Of a DNA stretch of 17,423 nucleotides, positions 7,565-14,363 are shown one piece after another. The translations under genes and the position numbers were made by a program. Numbering within the stretch: position 1 is the stretch's first letter; each line of letters starts with the position of its first letter. The notes below the pieces were generated by a model. That model made no database searches. It saw nothing but the letters and a program-made list of their open reading frames with translations, and had not been told where the DNA came from. The stretch lies in the NCBI GenBank assembly GCA_050692915.1, contig JBOGVU010000055.1, positions 1-17,423 on the forward strand. Direction: 5' to 3'. Origin of the DNA: CALAEC01 sp050692915 (GTDB taxonomy: Bacteria; Actinomycetota; UBA4738; CALAEC01).

Positions 7565-8635
7565 TCAGAGGACGAGCAGGTCCTTGGGGGTCCGCGGCAG
7601 GGGCCGGCATCCGTCGGTGCCCACCACGACCGCGTCCTCGATCCGCACCCCCCCGAGGCCGGGGATGTACACCCCGGGCTCCACGGTCACCACGGCGCCC
7701 TCCGGGAGGACGTCGTCCGACCCGATTCGGAGCGTGGGACCCTCGTGGATCTCCAGGCCCACCCCGTGTCCCAGCGAGTGGCCGAACCGGTCTCCCAGGC
7801 CCGCGTCCTCGATCACCGACCGGGCCGCCCGATCGGCCTCCTGGCCGGTGATCCCGGACCGAACCGCGTCGATGCCGGCCAGCTGGGCCGCGAGGACCAG
7901 GGCGTGGATCTCTCGCAGACGGGCCCCCGGCTCGCCGAAGGCCACGGTCCTGGTCATGTCGGAGTGGTAGCCATCGACCACGCATCCGAAGTCCAGCTTC
8001 ACCACGTCCCCCCGCCGGAGGGCCCGCTCCGACGGCCCGTGGTGCGGCTCGGCCGCGTTCTCGCCGAAGGCCACGATCGTGTCGAAGCCGACCCGCTCGG
8101 CGCCGATCTCCCGCATGGCCAGGTCGAGCTCGAAGGCCACCTGTCGCTCGGTCACGCCCTCGGCCAGCTTCCCGATGACCCGGTCGAAGGCCGCGTCGGT
8201 GACCTCCTGGGCCCGCTCAAGCAGACCGACCTCCTCGGGATCCTTGGCCCACCGGAGCCGCTCGACCTCTTCCTCAAGGGGCTCCAGGTCGATCTCATCG
8301 AGGTCCGCCAGCTCCCGCCACGATCGGTAGGTCATGCCGGCGGCCTCGAACCCGACCCGGCGGACCCCCTCGGCCGCGGCGGCCTCGGCCAGGGCGCCGG
8401 CGAGCTTCCGCGGGTAGGTGACCCGCTGGAGATCCGGGACCTCCCGCCGGGACTGCTCCTCGTACCGGCTGTCGGTCAAGAAGACCCCTCCCCCGGGGAC
8501 CGCCAGCAGCTGGCCGTTCGAACCGGTGAACCCGGTCAGGTACCGGACGTTCACCTGCCGGGTGATCAGGACGGCGTCGAGGCCGAGCTCCTCGAGCCGG
8601 TCATGGAGGCGCGATCTTCGGTAGGCGTGGTCCAC
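7565..8635 (-). CDS. pepP: Xaa-Pro aminopeptidase / dipeptidase (M24 family)
   Basis: This is a dinuclear metallopeptidase cleaving next to proline. The 356 aa product has a creatinase-like N-domain (VLITRQVNVRYLTGFTGSN) and a pita-bread catalytic domain. The five metal ligands are visible: Asp215 and Asp226 in KLDFGCVVDGYHSDMTRT, His290 in GHSLGHGVGLEIHEGP, Glu319 in VEPGVY and Glu333 in RIEDAVVV. The GTG at 8635 gives the family's usual start point; no good ribosome site is visible, and in-frame sequence upstream to 8773 runs into the pilus gene and lacks similarity. It heads the pepP-efp-nusB group, a frequent actinobacterial order. PepQ-type dipeptidase is the alternative name; sequence alone does not separate them well. 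Confidence 0.92.
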   Translation of the reverse strand: MDHAYRRSRLHDRLEELGLDAVLITRQVNVRYLTGFTGSNGQLLAVPGGGVFLTDSRYEEQSRREVPDLQRVTYPRKLAGALAEAAAAEGVRRVGFEAAGMTYRSWRELADLDEIDLEPLEEEVERLRWAKDPEEVGLLERAQEVTDAAFDRVIGKLAEGVTERQVAFELDLAMREIGAERVGFDTIVAFGENAAEPHHGPSERALRRGDVVKLDFGCVVDGYHSDMTRTVAFGEPGARLREIHALVLAAQLAGIDAVRSGITGQEADRAARSVIEDAGLGDRFGHSLGHGVGLEIHEGPTLRIGSDDVLPEGAVVTVEPGVYIPGLGGVRIEDAVVVGTDGCRPLPRTPKDLLVL

Positions 8636-8667
8636 AGCGCAGTCATGATATCGGCCGGGACATCGCA

Positions 8668-8693
8668 GGAGGCGGCCCTTGCGGACCGCCTCC
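8668..8693 (-). terminator. Inverted repeat after the pilMNOP group, possible weak terminator
   Basis: GGAGGCGG at 8668-8675 and CCGCCTCC at 8686-8693 form a perfect 8-bp stem with a 10-base loop in the 113-bp gap between the PilP-like gene and pepP. No U tract follows, so it may be an attenuating or Rho-linked structure rather than an intrinsic terminator. No clear pepP promoter was found in the gap. Confidence 0.35.
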
Positions 8694-8748
8694 CGGACCC
8701 GACGGCCACTCCCCCCGAGGAGCCGCCGGACGAATGGGCCGCGCGGGG

Positions 8749-9291
8749 CTACTTCGGGGCGCCTCCCTTGCACAGGGTGAGGGACTCGTCGCCGAACAGG
8801 AACCGGGCGCAGCTCCCGCTCACCGATGCCACCTCGAAGTTCTCGGCGAACTGCTCGCCCTCGTCGACCGTGAACGCCTCGCCGTCGACCTCGACCTGGA
8901 CGGTGTCGGCGTCGATCACGTCGATGACCGTGACCATCTTCCCGCCGGTGAACCCTCCCTGGTCCTCCTGCTCCTCCTCGGCGCCCTCCGGCACCGGCTC
9001 CACCGCCTCGCCGGTCTCCGCGGGAGTCGTCTCGGCACCGGCGGCCCCGGCCTCGGCCACGATCAGGGGCACGAAGGGATCGCGGCCGCCGAAGAAGCGA
9101 AACACCCGCGGGGCCTCCGATGGCGGCTCCTCGGCCTCCGCGGGCGCCTCGACCGGCGGCGGCGAGGGAACCACCGGCGTGGGGGCGGCCTGCTCCTCCT
9201 CGCCGCCGAGGGTGGTGAACAGGAAGAAGCCGCCGGCGGCCAGCACAATGACCCCCAGGATGATCAGCAGGTTCCGCTCTCGGCTGCTCAT
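8749..9291 (-). CDS. PilP/GspC-like inner-membrane pilus assembly protein
   Basis: The 180 aa product has one transmembrane helix (about 7-26), a long Pro/Glu/Ala-rich periplasm-type linker (30-62), then FRFFGGRDPFVPL. The RDPFxPL string is characteristic of PilP and GspC proteins. The C-terminal part (about 117-175) looks like a small beta domain, VTVIDVIDADTVQVEVDGE followed by EGEQFAENFEVASVSGSC, with Cys161 and Cys174 placed as a likely disulfide. A second linker rich in Glu and Pro splits the two parts. It follows pilO with a 4-nt gap, the position of pilP in pilMNOP operons. In diderms PilP docks to the PilQ secretin; a monoderm actinobacterium has no outer membrane, so the partner here is unclear. 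The name is by position and motif, not by overall similarity. Confidence 0.75.
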   Translation of the reverse strand: MSSRERNLLIILGVIVLAAGGFFLFTTLGGEEEQAAPTPVVPSPPPVEAPAEAEEPPSEAPRVFRFFGGRDPFVPLIVAEAGAAGAETTPAETGEAVEPVPEGAEEEQEDQGGFTGGKMVTVIDVIDADTVQVEVDGEAFTVDEGEQFAENFEVASVSGSCARFLFGDESLTLCKGGAPK

Positions 9292-9295
9292 GCCA

Positions 9296-9982
9296 TCACG
9301 CTCCTGGGGTCTCGACGGCCGCCGGGGTGCCGGCGGGGGTGGTCGGGCTGGCGCCCGGGCTCGGCGTCGTCCCGGGCGACGGGCTGGCACCGGGCGACGG
9401 GGTCGCCGCGGCACCGGCCGGAGCCGGCGGCGCCGCTCCGGGGCCGGCGTCAACATCGGTCGTGTAGAACCGCACCTCGAGCTGGACCTGGACCTGTGGG
9501 GCTCCGTCGGGGCCCTCGGCGACGGTGATCGTGGGCGCCTTGGAGGCCCGCTGCAGGGTCTCCAGGCGGAACAGGAACTCGTCCACCGGGAAGAACCCCC
9601 CGATCACCTGGATCGAGGCGGGGACCTCTGCGGCGCCGCCCCCCGCCGCCGGCACGGGATCCCCCGGGGAGATGGCGAAGAAGTCCACGCCGGCCACGTC
9701 GGCCGCGCTCTGGAGCAAGTTGATGAGGCCCGGCAGGTCGGCCACCGGTGGCACCGCCCGGCGGAACCGGGCCAGCTCCCTCCGGAGCTGGGGCGCGTTC
9801 TCGGCGGCCTCCTGGAGACGGGACAGCTCCGTCTGGAGGGCCACCTCGTCCTGCTCGGCCTGTTCCAGGCGGTCCTCGGCCTCGCCCACGTCGCTCATCT
9901 TCGGGAGCACCAGGAAGAACACGGCCAGGATCGCCACGAGCACGATGATGATCCCTGCGATCAGCGGCGCTCGGCGGTTCAC
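9296..9982 (-). CDS. pilO: Type IV pilus alignment protein PilO
   Basis: PilO pairs with PilN in the membrane to link cytoplasmic PilM with the pilus machine. The 228 aa product has a short N-tail, one transmembrane helix (about 7-27), a coiled coil (about 33-72, with Glu/Leu/Arg heptad-like spacing), and a ferredoxin-like PilO core containing LINLLQSAADVAGVDF and GGFFPVDEFLFRLETLQR. From about residue 180 it carries a disordered Ala/Pro/Ser/Thr tail with repeated PSPGASP-type units, unusual for PilO. The GTG at 9982 overlaps the pilN TGA by 4 nt; a longer in-frame reading upstream lies inside pilN and is not supported. Confidence 0.9.
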   Translation of the reverse strand: MNRRAPLIAGIIIVLVAILAVFFLVLPKMSDVGEAEDRLEQAEQDEVALQTELSRLQEAAENAPQLRRELARFRRAVPPVADLPGLINLLQSAADVAGVDFFAISPGDPVPAAGGGAAEVPASIQVIGGFFPVDEFLFRLETLQRASKAPTITVAEGPDGAPQVQVQLEVRFYTTDVDAGPGAAPPAPAGAAATPSPGASPSPGTTPSPGASPTTPAGTPAAVETPGA

Positions 9983-10608
9983 TGTCCGCCACCCCCTCCA
10001 CCTCTGCGGCCTCGGGCCAGAGCCTGCTCGGAGAGATCCACCGAGCTGGTGAACTGGACGGCCTCCTGCGTTCCGATGTCGGTCTTCGTCGAGTTCGACA
10101 GCCACGGGTTCACGAACCCGCGGACGTCCTCCAGCCGCGACAGCCACAGGGCCACGTCGCGGTGCGTGAACGCGAACCCGTTGAAGGAGATCTGTCCCAC
10201 CAGGGCTCCCGGCTGCGCGGGCTCGGTGCCCTCGGCCCCCGGAACGCCCACCTGTCCATTCACGCCGTTCAGCCAGGCCTGGCCCGGGATCACCAGGCTG
10301 ATGTCCCGAAGCACGCCCGACCACAGCACGCGGTCCGCCAGGAGTGAGGAGAGCAGGCCTCGGGTCGCCTCGATCTCCATGATCAGGGCGTCGATCTCCT
10401 GGAGCTCGCCGATCTGGGCCTGCAGCTGGGCGTTCTCGGCCTCCTGGGCGGCGATGTCGTCCTCGACCTCGTTCAGGCGGAGGATCTGGAGGAAGTAGAA
10501 GGCGCCCACGGCGGCCAGCACGATCAGCCCGACCACGATGACCGCTGCCGTGCGGCGACGGACCCTCTGCCGCTCGTAGATCTCCGGAGGTAGAAGGTTG
10601 ATGCGCAC
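9979..10608 (-). CDS. pilN: Type IV pilus assembly protein PilN
   Basis: PilN is a bitopic membrane protein whose cytoplasmic N-terminus binds PilM. The 209 aa product begins MRINLLPPEIYERQ, containing the PilM-binding INLLP motif, followed by a transmembrane helix (about 21-43), a coiled coil (about 45-80) and a periplasm-type PilN domain with LWSGVLRDISLVIPGQAWLNG and VALWLSRLEDVRGF. The C-terminus ends in RGRRGGGGGGQ, an oddity without known role. The GTG start at 10608 is preceded by AGAGGTGAT, an almost perfect Shine-Dalgarno that overlaps the pilM stop codon. Confidence 0.95.
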   Translation of the reverse strand: MRINLLPPEIYERQRVRRRTAAVIVVGLIVLAAVGAFYFLQILRLNEVEDDIAAQEAENAQLQAQIGELQEIDALIMEIEATRGLLSSLLADRVLWSGVLRDISLVIPGQAWLNGVNGQVGVPGAEGTEPAQPGALVGQISFNGFAFTHRDVALWLSRLEDVRGFVNPWLSNSTKTDIGTQEAVQFTSSVDLSEQALARGRRGGGGGGQ

Positions 10609-10613
10609 CTAGA

Positions 10614-11666
10614 TCACCTCTGGGGGAGAGCGAGCCCGAGGGATACCGCCAGCAGCGGCTCCGCGTCGGCCATCGTCTCCTCGTCCATGTCCAGCCGGAC
10701 CGCGACCTTGGCGAAGGCGTGCCCTCGGCCCACCTGCGCGTCCACCCGCTCGTCCAGCAGCTCGACCAGCCCCGGCAGCTTCGAGCCGCCGCCGGTCACC
10801 AGCACCCGGCTCACCTCCGCCCCGGGCGTCTGGGCCCGGTAGAAGTCCAGGGAGGACCGGATCTCGTCCACGAGGTTCGCCACGCGGGTCCGGCGGATTC
10901 CCTCGACTTCCGTGGCCGGCGGGGCGCCCTCGACGGGCTGACCGCGCTTCAGGGCCTCGGCGTCCTCCTCGGGGATCCCGAGCGACGTCGCCATGGCCAC
11001 CGTCACGTCCCGGCCACCGGAGGGCAGGATCCGAACGAACCGGGCCACCCCGCGCTCGTGCACGCAGATGTTCGTAACGTCGGCGCCCACGTCGGCGATG
11101 GCCTCGCCCCCGAGGTCGGATTCCTCGAGGCCCAGACCCTCGTCCTGTCCCACCGAGCGGATCAGGGCGAACGGCACCAGGTCGACGCCCACGGGCTCCA
11201 CCTTCGCCCGGACGGCGCAGTCCACCATCTGGTTGATCATCTGGCGCTGGGCGGCCACGACCAGGAGCCGCATCATCCGGGCGCCCTCCTGCTCGAGCTC
11301 CTCCAACACGTCGTAGTCGAGGACCGCGTCGTCCACGGGGATCGGGATCAGGTCCTGAACCTGGTACGGCAGCGACTGCTTCATCTCCTTCGGGGGAAGG
11401 GCCGGCACGGTGATCTCGCGGACCACGACCCGCTGGTTGCCCACGCCCATAGTGGCCTGGCGGGTCTTGAACCCACCCCGTCCCCAGAGCTCCCGAAGGG
11501 CCTGGGCCACGGCCTCCACGTCCCGGACCTCGCCGCTCTGCACGGCCCCCGAGGGCAGCGGAACCTGGGCGGCCCGCACCAGCGAGGCCTGGTCCCCGCC
11601 GAGGACCACCTCGGCGGCCCGCACCGCGGTCGAGCCGATGTCCAGGCCGATGTGTCCCTTGGCCAC
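10614..11666 (-). CDS. pilM: Type IV pilus actin-like ATPase PilM
   Basis: PilM is a cytoplasmic FtsA/actin-fold protein that binds the PilN N-terminus and connects the pilus platform to the motor. The 350 aa product has the phosphate-1 motif GLDIGSTAVRAAEV (7-20), PYQVQDLIPIPVDD (100-113), the phosphate-2 motif IADVGADVTNICV (190-202) and the adenosine motif VLVTGGGSKLPGL (288-300), all typical of full-length PilM. The GTG at 11666 shares a base with the TAG of the upstream helix-turn-helix gene, so the regulator and pilM are co-translated, an informative link between DNA-binding regulator and pilus machine. Confidence 0.97.
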   Translation of the reverse strand: MAKGHIGLDIGSTAVRAAEVVLGGDQASLVRAAQVPLPSGAVQSGEVRDVEAVAQALRELWGRGGFKTRQATMGVGNQRVVVREITVPALPPKEMKQSLPYQVQDLIPIPVDDAVLDYDVLEELEQEGARMMRLLVVAAQRQMINQMVDCAVRAKVEPVGVDLVPFALIRSVGQDEGLGLEESDLGGEAIADVGADVTNICVHERGVARFVRILPSGGRDVTVAMATSLGIPEEDAEALKRGQPVEGAPPATEVEGIRRTRVANLVDEIRSSLDFYRAQTPGAEVSRVLVTGGGSKLPGLVELLDERVDAQVGRGHAFAKVAVRLDMDEETMADAEPLLAVSLGLALPQR

Positions 11667-11947
11667 TACTGCTCTCCCTCCACCCGCACCGAGCGCTCCG
11701 ACAGGTATTTGTTCACGTCCGACTCGCGGATCCGGTAGTTCTTCCCGACGCGGATCGCCGCCAGCTGCCCGGCCTTGATCAGCCGGTACACGGTCATGTT
11801 CGAGACCCGCATCGTGGCGGCCACCTCACCCACGGTGAGAAGCCGGTCCCCGACGAACGGACGCCGCTTCGGCAAACCGCTCACATCCTCCGCAGACTGA
11901 ACAGGTACCACTCTTGCCACACCCACCTCAACATCAACAAGTGCCAC
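11666..11947 (-). CDS. Small helix-turn-helix DNA-binding protein (excisionase/BldC/MerR-like)
   Basis: The core LLTVGEVAATMRVSNMTVYRLIKAGQLAAIRVGKNYRIRESDVNKYL is the winged helix-turn-helix of excisionase-type and BldC-like proteins: the V-S-NMTVYRLIKAG recognition helix followed by a wing with GKNYRI. A short basic tail follows. The N-terminal part has no recognisable domain. The GTG at 11947 (93 aa) is chosen because GAGG lies 5 nt upstream and the TTGACT-TACGGT promoter predicts a transcript beginning near 11997, excluding the longer reading from 12025. Starts at 11911 or 11884 remain possible. Fusion of its stop codon to the pilM start suggests it controls, or is sensed by, the pilMNO operon; autoregulation is an inference. 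Confidence 0.85.
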   Translation of the reverse strand: MALVDVEVGVARVVPVQSAEDVSGLPKRRPFVGDRLLTVGEVAATMRVSNMTVYRLIKAGQLAAIRVGKNYRIRESDVNKYLSERSVRVEGEQ

Positions 11948-12003
11948 ATCGTCCTCTACCTCTACTCTCGGTCCAAACGTCACACCTTCAACAACGGACC
12001 TGG

Positions 12004-12032
12004 ACCGTAACAAACACATCGGCACGAGTCAA
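12004..12032 (-). promoter_or_regulatory. Sigma70-type promoter for the HTH-pilMNOP operon
   Basis: On the minus strand TTGACT (12032-12027) and TACGGT (12009-12004) are separated by exactly 17 bases, matching the housekeeping consensus 5/6 at -35 and the TANNNT core at -10. The expected transcript start is near 11997, about 50 bases before the preferred GTG. It lies in an AT-richer island, unlike the surrounding coding DNA, which strengthens the call. Confidence 0.65.
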
Positions 12033-12146
12033 CCAGAAACTTGAGGGCCAACCGCCGACAAAGGACAAACTACAGTCCTGTTATTTACTTGTGCCACTCT
12101 AGATAACAAAACGGCCGAAGGGAGGATGGCCCACACCCCCGTGGGG
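12033..12146. promoter_or_regulatory. AT-richer non-coding island upstream of the HTH gene
   Basis: This gap lies between the pilD stop and the promoter of the regulator gene and is visibly poorer in G/C than the rest. It contains a small inverted repeat, AGGAC-8-GTCCT at 12062-12079. Plus-strand ACTTGTGCCAC at 12087-12097 recurs as ACAAGTGCCAC at 11937-11947 (9 of 11 identical, same orientation), so the copies flank the promoter and could be operator sites for the helix-turn-helix protein. I do not see a riboswitch I can name. Confidence 0.45.
12100..12146 (-). terminator. Possible terminator after pilD
   Basis: Just past the pilD TAG the minus strand has GCCCCACGGGGGTGTGGGC, able to fold as GCCC/GGGC plus CAC/GTG with one bulge. 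About 20 bases later comes TTTTGTTAT, preceded by CGGCCG. The distance between stem and T run is longer than in a classic intrinsic terminator, so this is a weak call. Confidence 0.35.
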
Positions 12147-12920
12147 CTATCGAGCGCCCAGCAGGTTCAGGTAGAGATCGGAGATCTGGGGTCCGAGCAG
12201 GGTCGCCACCATCGCTCCCCCGGCCAGGAAGGGACCGAACGGGATCTGGTCCTTCCGCCCGGCACCCAGGAGGGCCAGGGCCACCAGTGCGCCGATCCCC
12301 CCTCCGATCACCCCCACCCCCGCGGCCACCCCCACGTAGGAGAGCCCGAAGGAGCCGAGGACCAGCCCGATCAGGGCCGCGAGCTTCACGTCCCCCATCC
12401 CCATCCCCTGCGGCACGGCCACCGCGACCAGGAGGAGCGGGACCCCGTACAGGGCCAGCCCGATACCGGCGTCCACCATTTCCACTCCCCGGCCGGCGAG
12501 ATCGCCCACCACGATGGCCACCACGAAGAGGGCCAGGGACGGATAGATGATCCGGTTCGGGACCACCCGATGCCGGGCGTCGATCACGGCGATGGCCAGC
12601 ATGATCCCCAGGAAGGGCGCGGCCAGGCTCGCCGCGTACAGGGGGTCCACCAGGGCGGCTGCCGCCGCGAACAGCGCCCCCGTGGCCAGCTCCGTCAGCG
12701 GGTACTCGGCCGAGATCCGGGCTCCGCAGGCCCGGCACCGGCCCCGCAGGAGGAGCCACGAGACCACCGGGACGTTGTCCCGGGCCCGGATCTCGGCGCC
12801 GCAGGCCGGGCACCGTGACCGGGGCCGGACGATGGACTCCCCCGCCGGGACCCGGTGGATCACCACGGTTAGGAAGGATCCGAACAGCAGCCCCAGGACG
12901 AAGAAGAGGGCCACCAGCAC
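12147..12920 (-). CDS. pilD: Prepilin peptidase / leader-peptide methyltransferase
   Basis: PilD is a polytopic membrane aspartyl protease that cleaves prepilins after Gly and N-methylates the new first residue. The 257 aa product has the N-terminal methylation domain with the zinc cysteine pairs CPAC (37-40) and CRAC (62-65), followed by multiple membrane helices. The catalytic aspartates are Asp114 in AVIDARHRVVPN and Asp177 in GMGMGDVKLAALIG, the conserved GxGDxK site. It is a complete bifunctional type rather than a short TadV/FppA peptidase. The GTG at 12920 is 18 nt past the PilX-like stop and the gene closes the pilin operon, placing the processing enzyme with its substrates. Confidence 0.96.
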   Translation of the reverse strand: MLVALFFVLGLLFGSFLTVVIHRVPAGESIVRPRSRCPACGAEIRARDNVPVVSWLLLRGRCRACGARISAEYPLTELATGALFAAAAALVDPLYAASLAAPFLGIMLAIAVIDARHRVVPNRIIYPSLALFVVAIVVGDLAGRGVEMVDAGIGLALYGVPLLLVAVAVPQGMGMGDVKLAALIGLVLGSFGLSYVGVAAGVGVIGGGIGALVALALLGAGRKDQIPFGPFLAGGAMVATLLGPQISDLYLNLLGAR

Positions 12921-12938
12921 GGTCGGGATGCTACCCGA

Positions 12939-14363
12939 CTACGGCGAGGGGGCGGGACAGAGGGCCGATTCCTGGAAGGGCTCGCACTCCACGAAGGCCT
13001 GGCGCTCGACGGAGAAGAACCCCGCCGGCAGCTGCCCGAACCACTCCGGGATCAGCTGGATCGTGGCGTTCCCGCCCTGCTTCTCGAAGCCCTTGGCGTA
13101 GATCGTGCAGGTGCAGGTGTTCGTGCCCAGGAGCCGGACCTCGTTCTCCGGAGCGAACAGGGCGCCGAACCACTCGGTGCCGGCCTCCAGCTGCAGCGCT
13201 CCGCCCCGGACCACGATCACACCCGAATGGGAGCCGACCTTCTGTCCGGCCGGGTTGATGTACCGGACGTCCGAGGACGTGCTGTCCGGGACCAACGAGG
13301 GCCGCCACTTGATCGTGTCGCCGGCGTCGGCGTCGATGTAGAACACCGCGTCCTTGGCGAAGTCCTTGGCCGGCGCTCCGATCGTCGACGGCTGGACCAC
13401 CACGTTCTCGTTGGTCCCGTTCTTGTAGCTGAAGAAGTTGCCCTGGGACTTGGCGATCTGCTTCATGCCCTCCATCGCCTCCAGCACGTCGGTGTCCGGG
13501 AGCGTCACCACCGGCTGGGGCACCCCCATGGCGTCCACGAACGTCTGGTGGCTGTCCCGGTCGTTGGGGAACTTCGACGAGGCCGGGGGGATGGTCCCGG
13601 TGGGACCGTGGATCTCGTTGCTGGCCTTGGCGGTCTTCTCGTAGATCTGGAAGTTCGAGAAGACCCCCACGCAGCCGACCGGATCCAGGCCTCCATCGGA
13701 GCAGGTCACGTTGGGAGGCGGGTCCGACTGAATCTTGTCGAAGTGGAACCGCCACCCCAGGTCCGGGTCGTTGAAGTCGTTCCCGTCCCCGTCCGCGTCG
13801 GTGTCGATCTTCTCCCTGGAGGTCACCACCCCGTTGACCAGCATGCTGATCTGGAGCAGCTGCGGGCCTCCCCCCAGGTCGACGTTCCCGTTGACGAACA
13901 TCCCGTAGGGGACCTCCTTGGGAACCAGCCAGAACCGTGAGGCCAGGGCCCGGGTGGCGGCCTGTCCCTCCCGGGCCGTGGACAGCACGTTGTACTCGAT
14001 GTACGGATCCCCCCCGCTCGGCGGATAGAACAGCTCTCCGTCGGTCGGGGAGGTCACGCTGACCTCGCAGGCGATATCGGGGGTGTCCGTCACCAACGAG
14101 TTGTTCAGGCACCGCTCCTTCGGCCCGGGGTCCGCGATATCGGAGAACGCGGACGGGTGGGCGAACAGGTACGCGGCGGCCTGGTCCAGGCCGGCCTCCG
14201 CGGCGGCGAACGCGTCCTCGGCCCGACGGTCGCGCGCCCCGATGTCCAGCTCGGCCGTGGCCGCGAACAGCACGCTGGCCCCGGCCAGGGCCGTCACCGC
14301 CGTGACCATCAGCACGGTCACCGCGGCGATCCCCCGCTGGTCGTGGAGCCGGCTCAGCCTCAT
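12939..14363 (-). CDS. PilX/GspK-like tip pseudopilin
   Basis: The 474 aa product starts MRLSRLHDQRG-IAAVTVLMV: a short basic leader, Gly11 and a hydrophobic helix (about 12-36), as in prepilins. Position +5 of the mature chain is Thr16 instead of Glu, the pattern of GspK-type pseudopilins that cap the fibre. A large extracellular part follows, with VNGNVDLGGG, an acidic DTDADGDGNDFN loop (187-198) like a calcium-binding EF-hand or thrombospondin repeat, and several cysteines, including the CTC cluster near the C-terminus and CEPFQESALC at the end. Length is much greater than classic PilX. The ATG at 14363 overlaps the preceding pilin stop by 4 nt. Gene order after H-, I- and J-like genes supports the K-like assignment; overall similarity to known families is not claimed. 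Confidence 0.8.
   Translation of the reverse strand: MRLSRLHDQRGIAAVTVLMVTAVTALAGASVLFAATAELDIGARDRRAEDAFAAAEAGLDQAAAYLFAHPSAFSDIADPGPKERCLNNSLVTDTPDIACEVSVTSPTDGELFYPPSGGDPYIEYNVLSTAREGQAATRALASRFWLVPKEVPYGMFVNGNVDLGGGPQLLQISMLVNGVVTSREKIDTDADGDGNDFNDPDLGWRFHFDKIQSDPPPNVTCSDGGLDPVGCVGVFSNFQIYEKTAKASNEIHGPTGTIPPASSKFPNDRDSHQTFVDAMGVPQPVVTLPDTDVLEAMEGMKQIAKSQGNFFSYKNGTNENVVVQPSTIGAPAKDFAKDAVFYIDADAGDTIKWRPSLVPDSTSSDVRYINPAGQKVGSHSGVIVVRGGALQLEAGTEWFGALFAPENEVRLLGTNTCTCTIYAKGFEKQGGNATIQLIPEWFGQLPAGFFSVERQAFVECEPFQESALCPAPSP

Noticed and set aside
8641..8660. GCCGATAT upstream of pepP as a second sigma28 promoter
   Set aside because: Eleven bases upstream there is no resemblance to TAAAGTTT; the single box is likely chance.
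7304..10498. A plus-strand open frame of 1064 codons opposite efp, pepP and the pilus genes
   Set aside because: It is antisense to five genes with clear family motifs; long spurious frames are expected at this G/C content, and its product has no recognisable motif.
11948..12146. A c-di-GMP or other riboswitch ahead of the pilM operon
   Set aside because: I looked for the conserved cores of GEMM-type motifs and saw none; only a short 5-bp hairpin is present.
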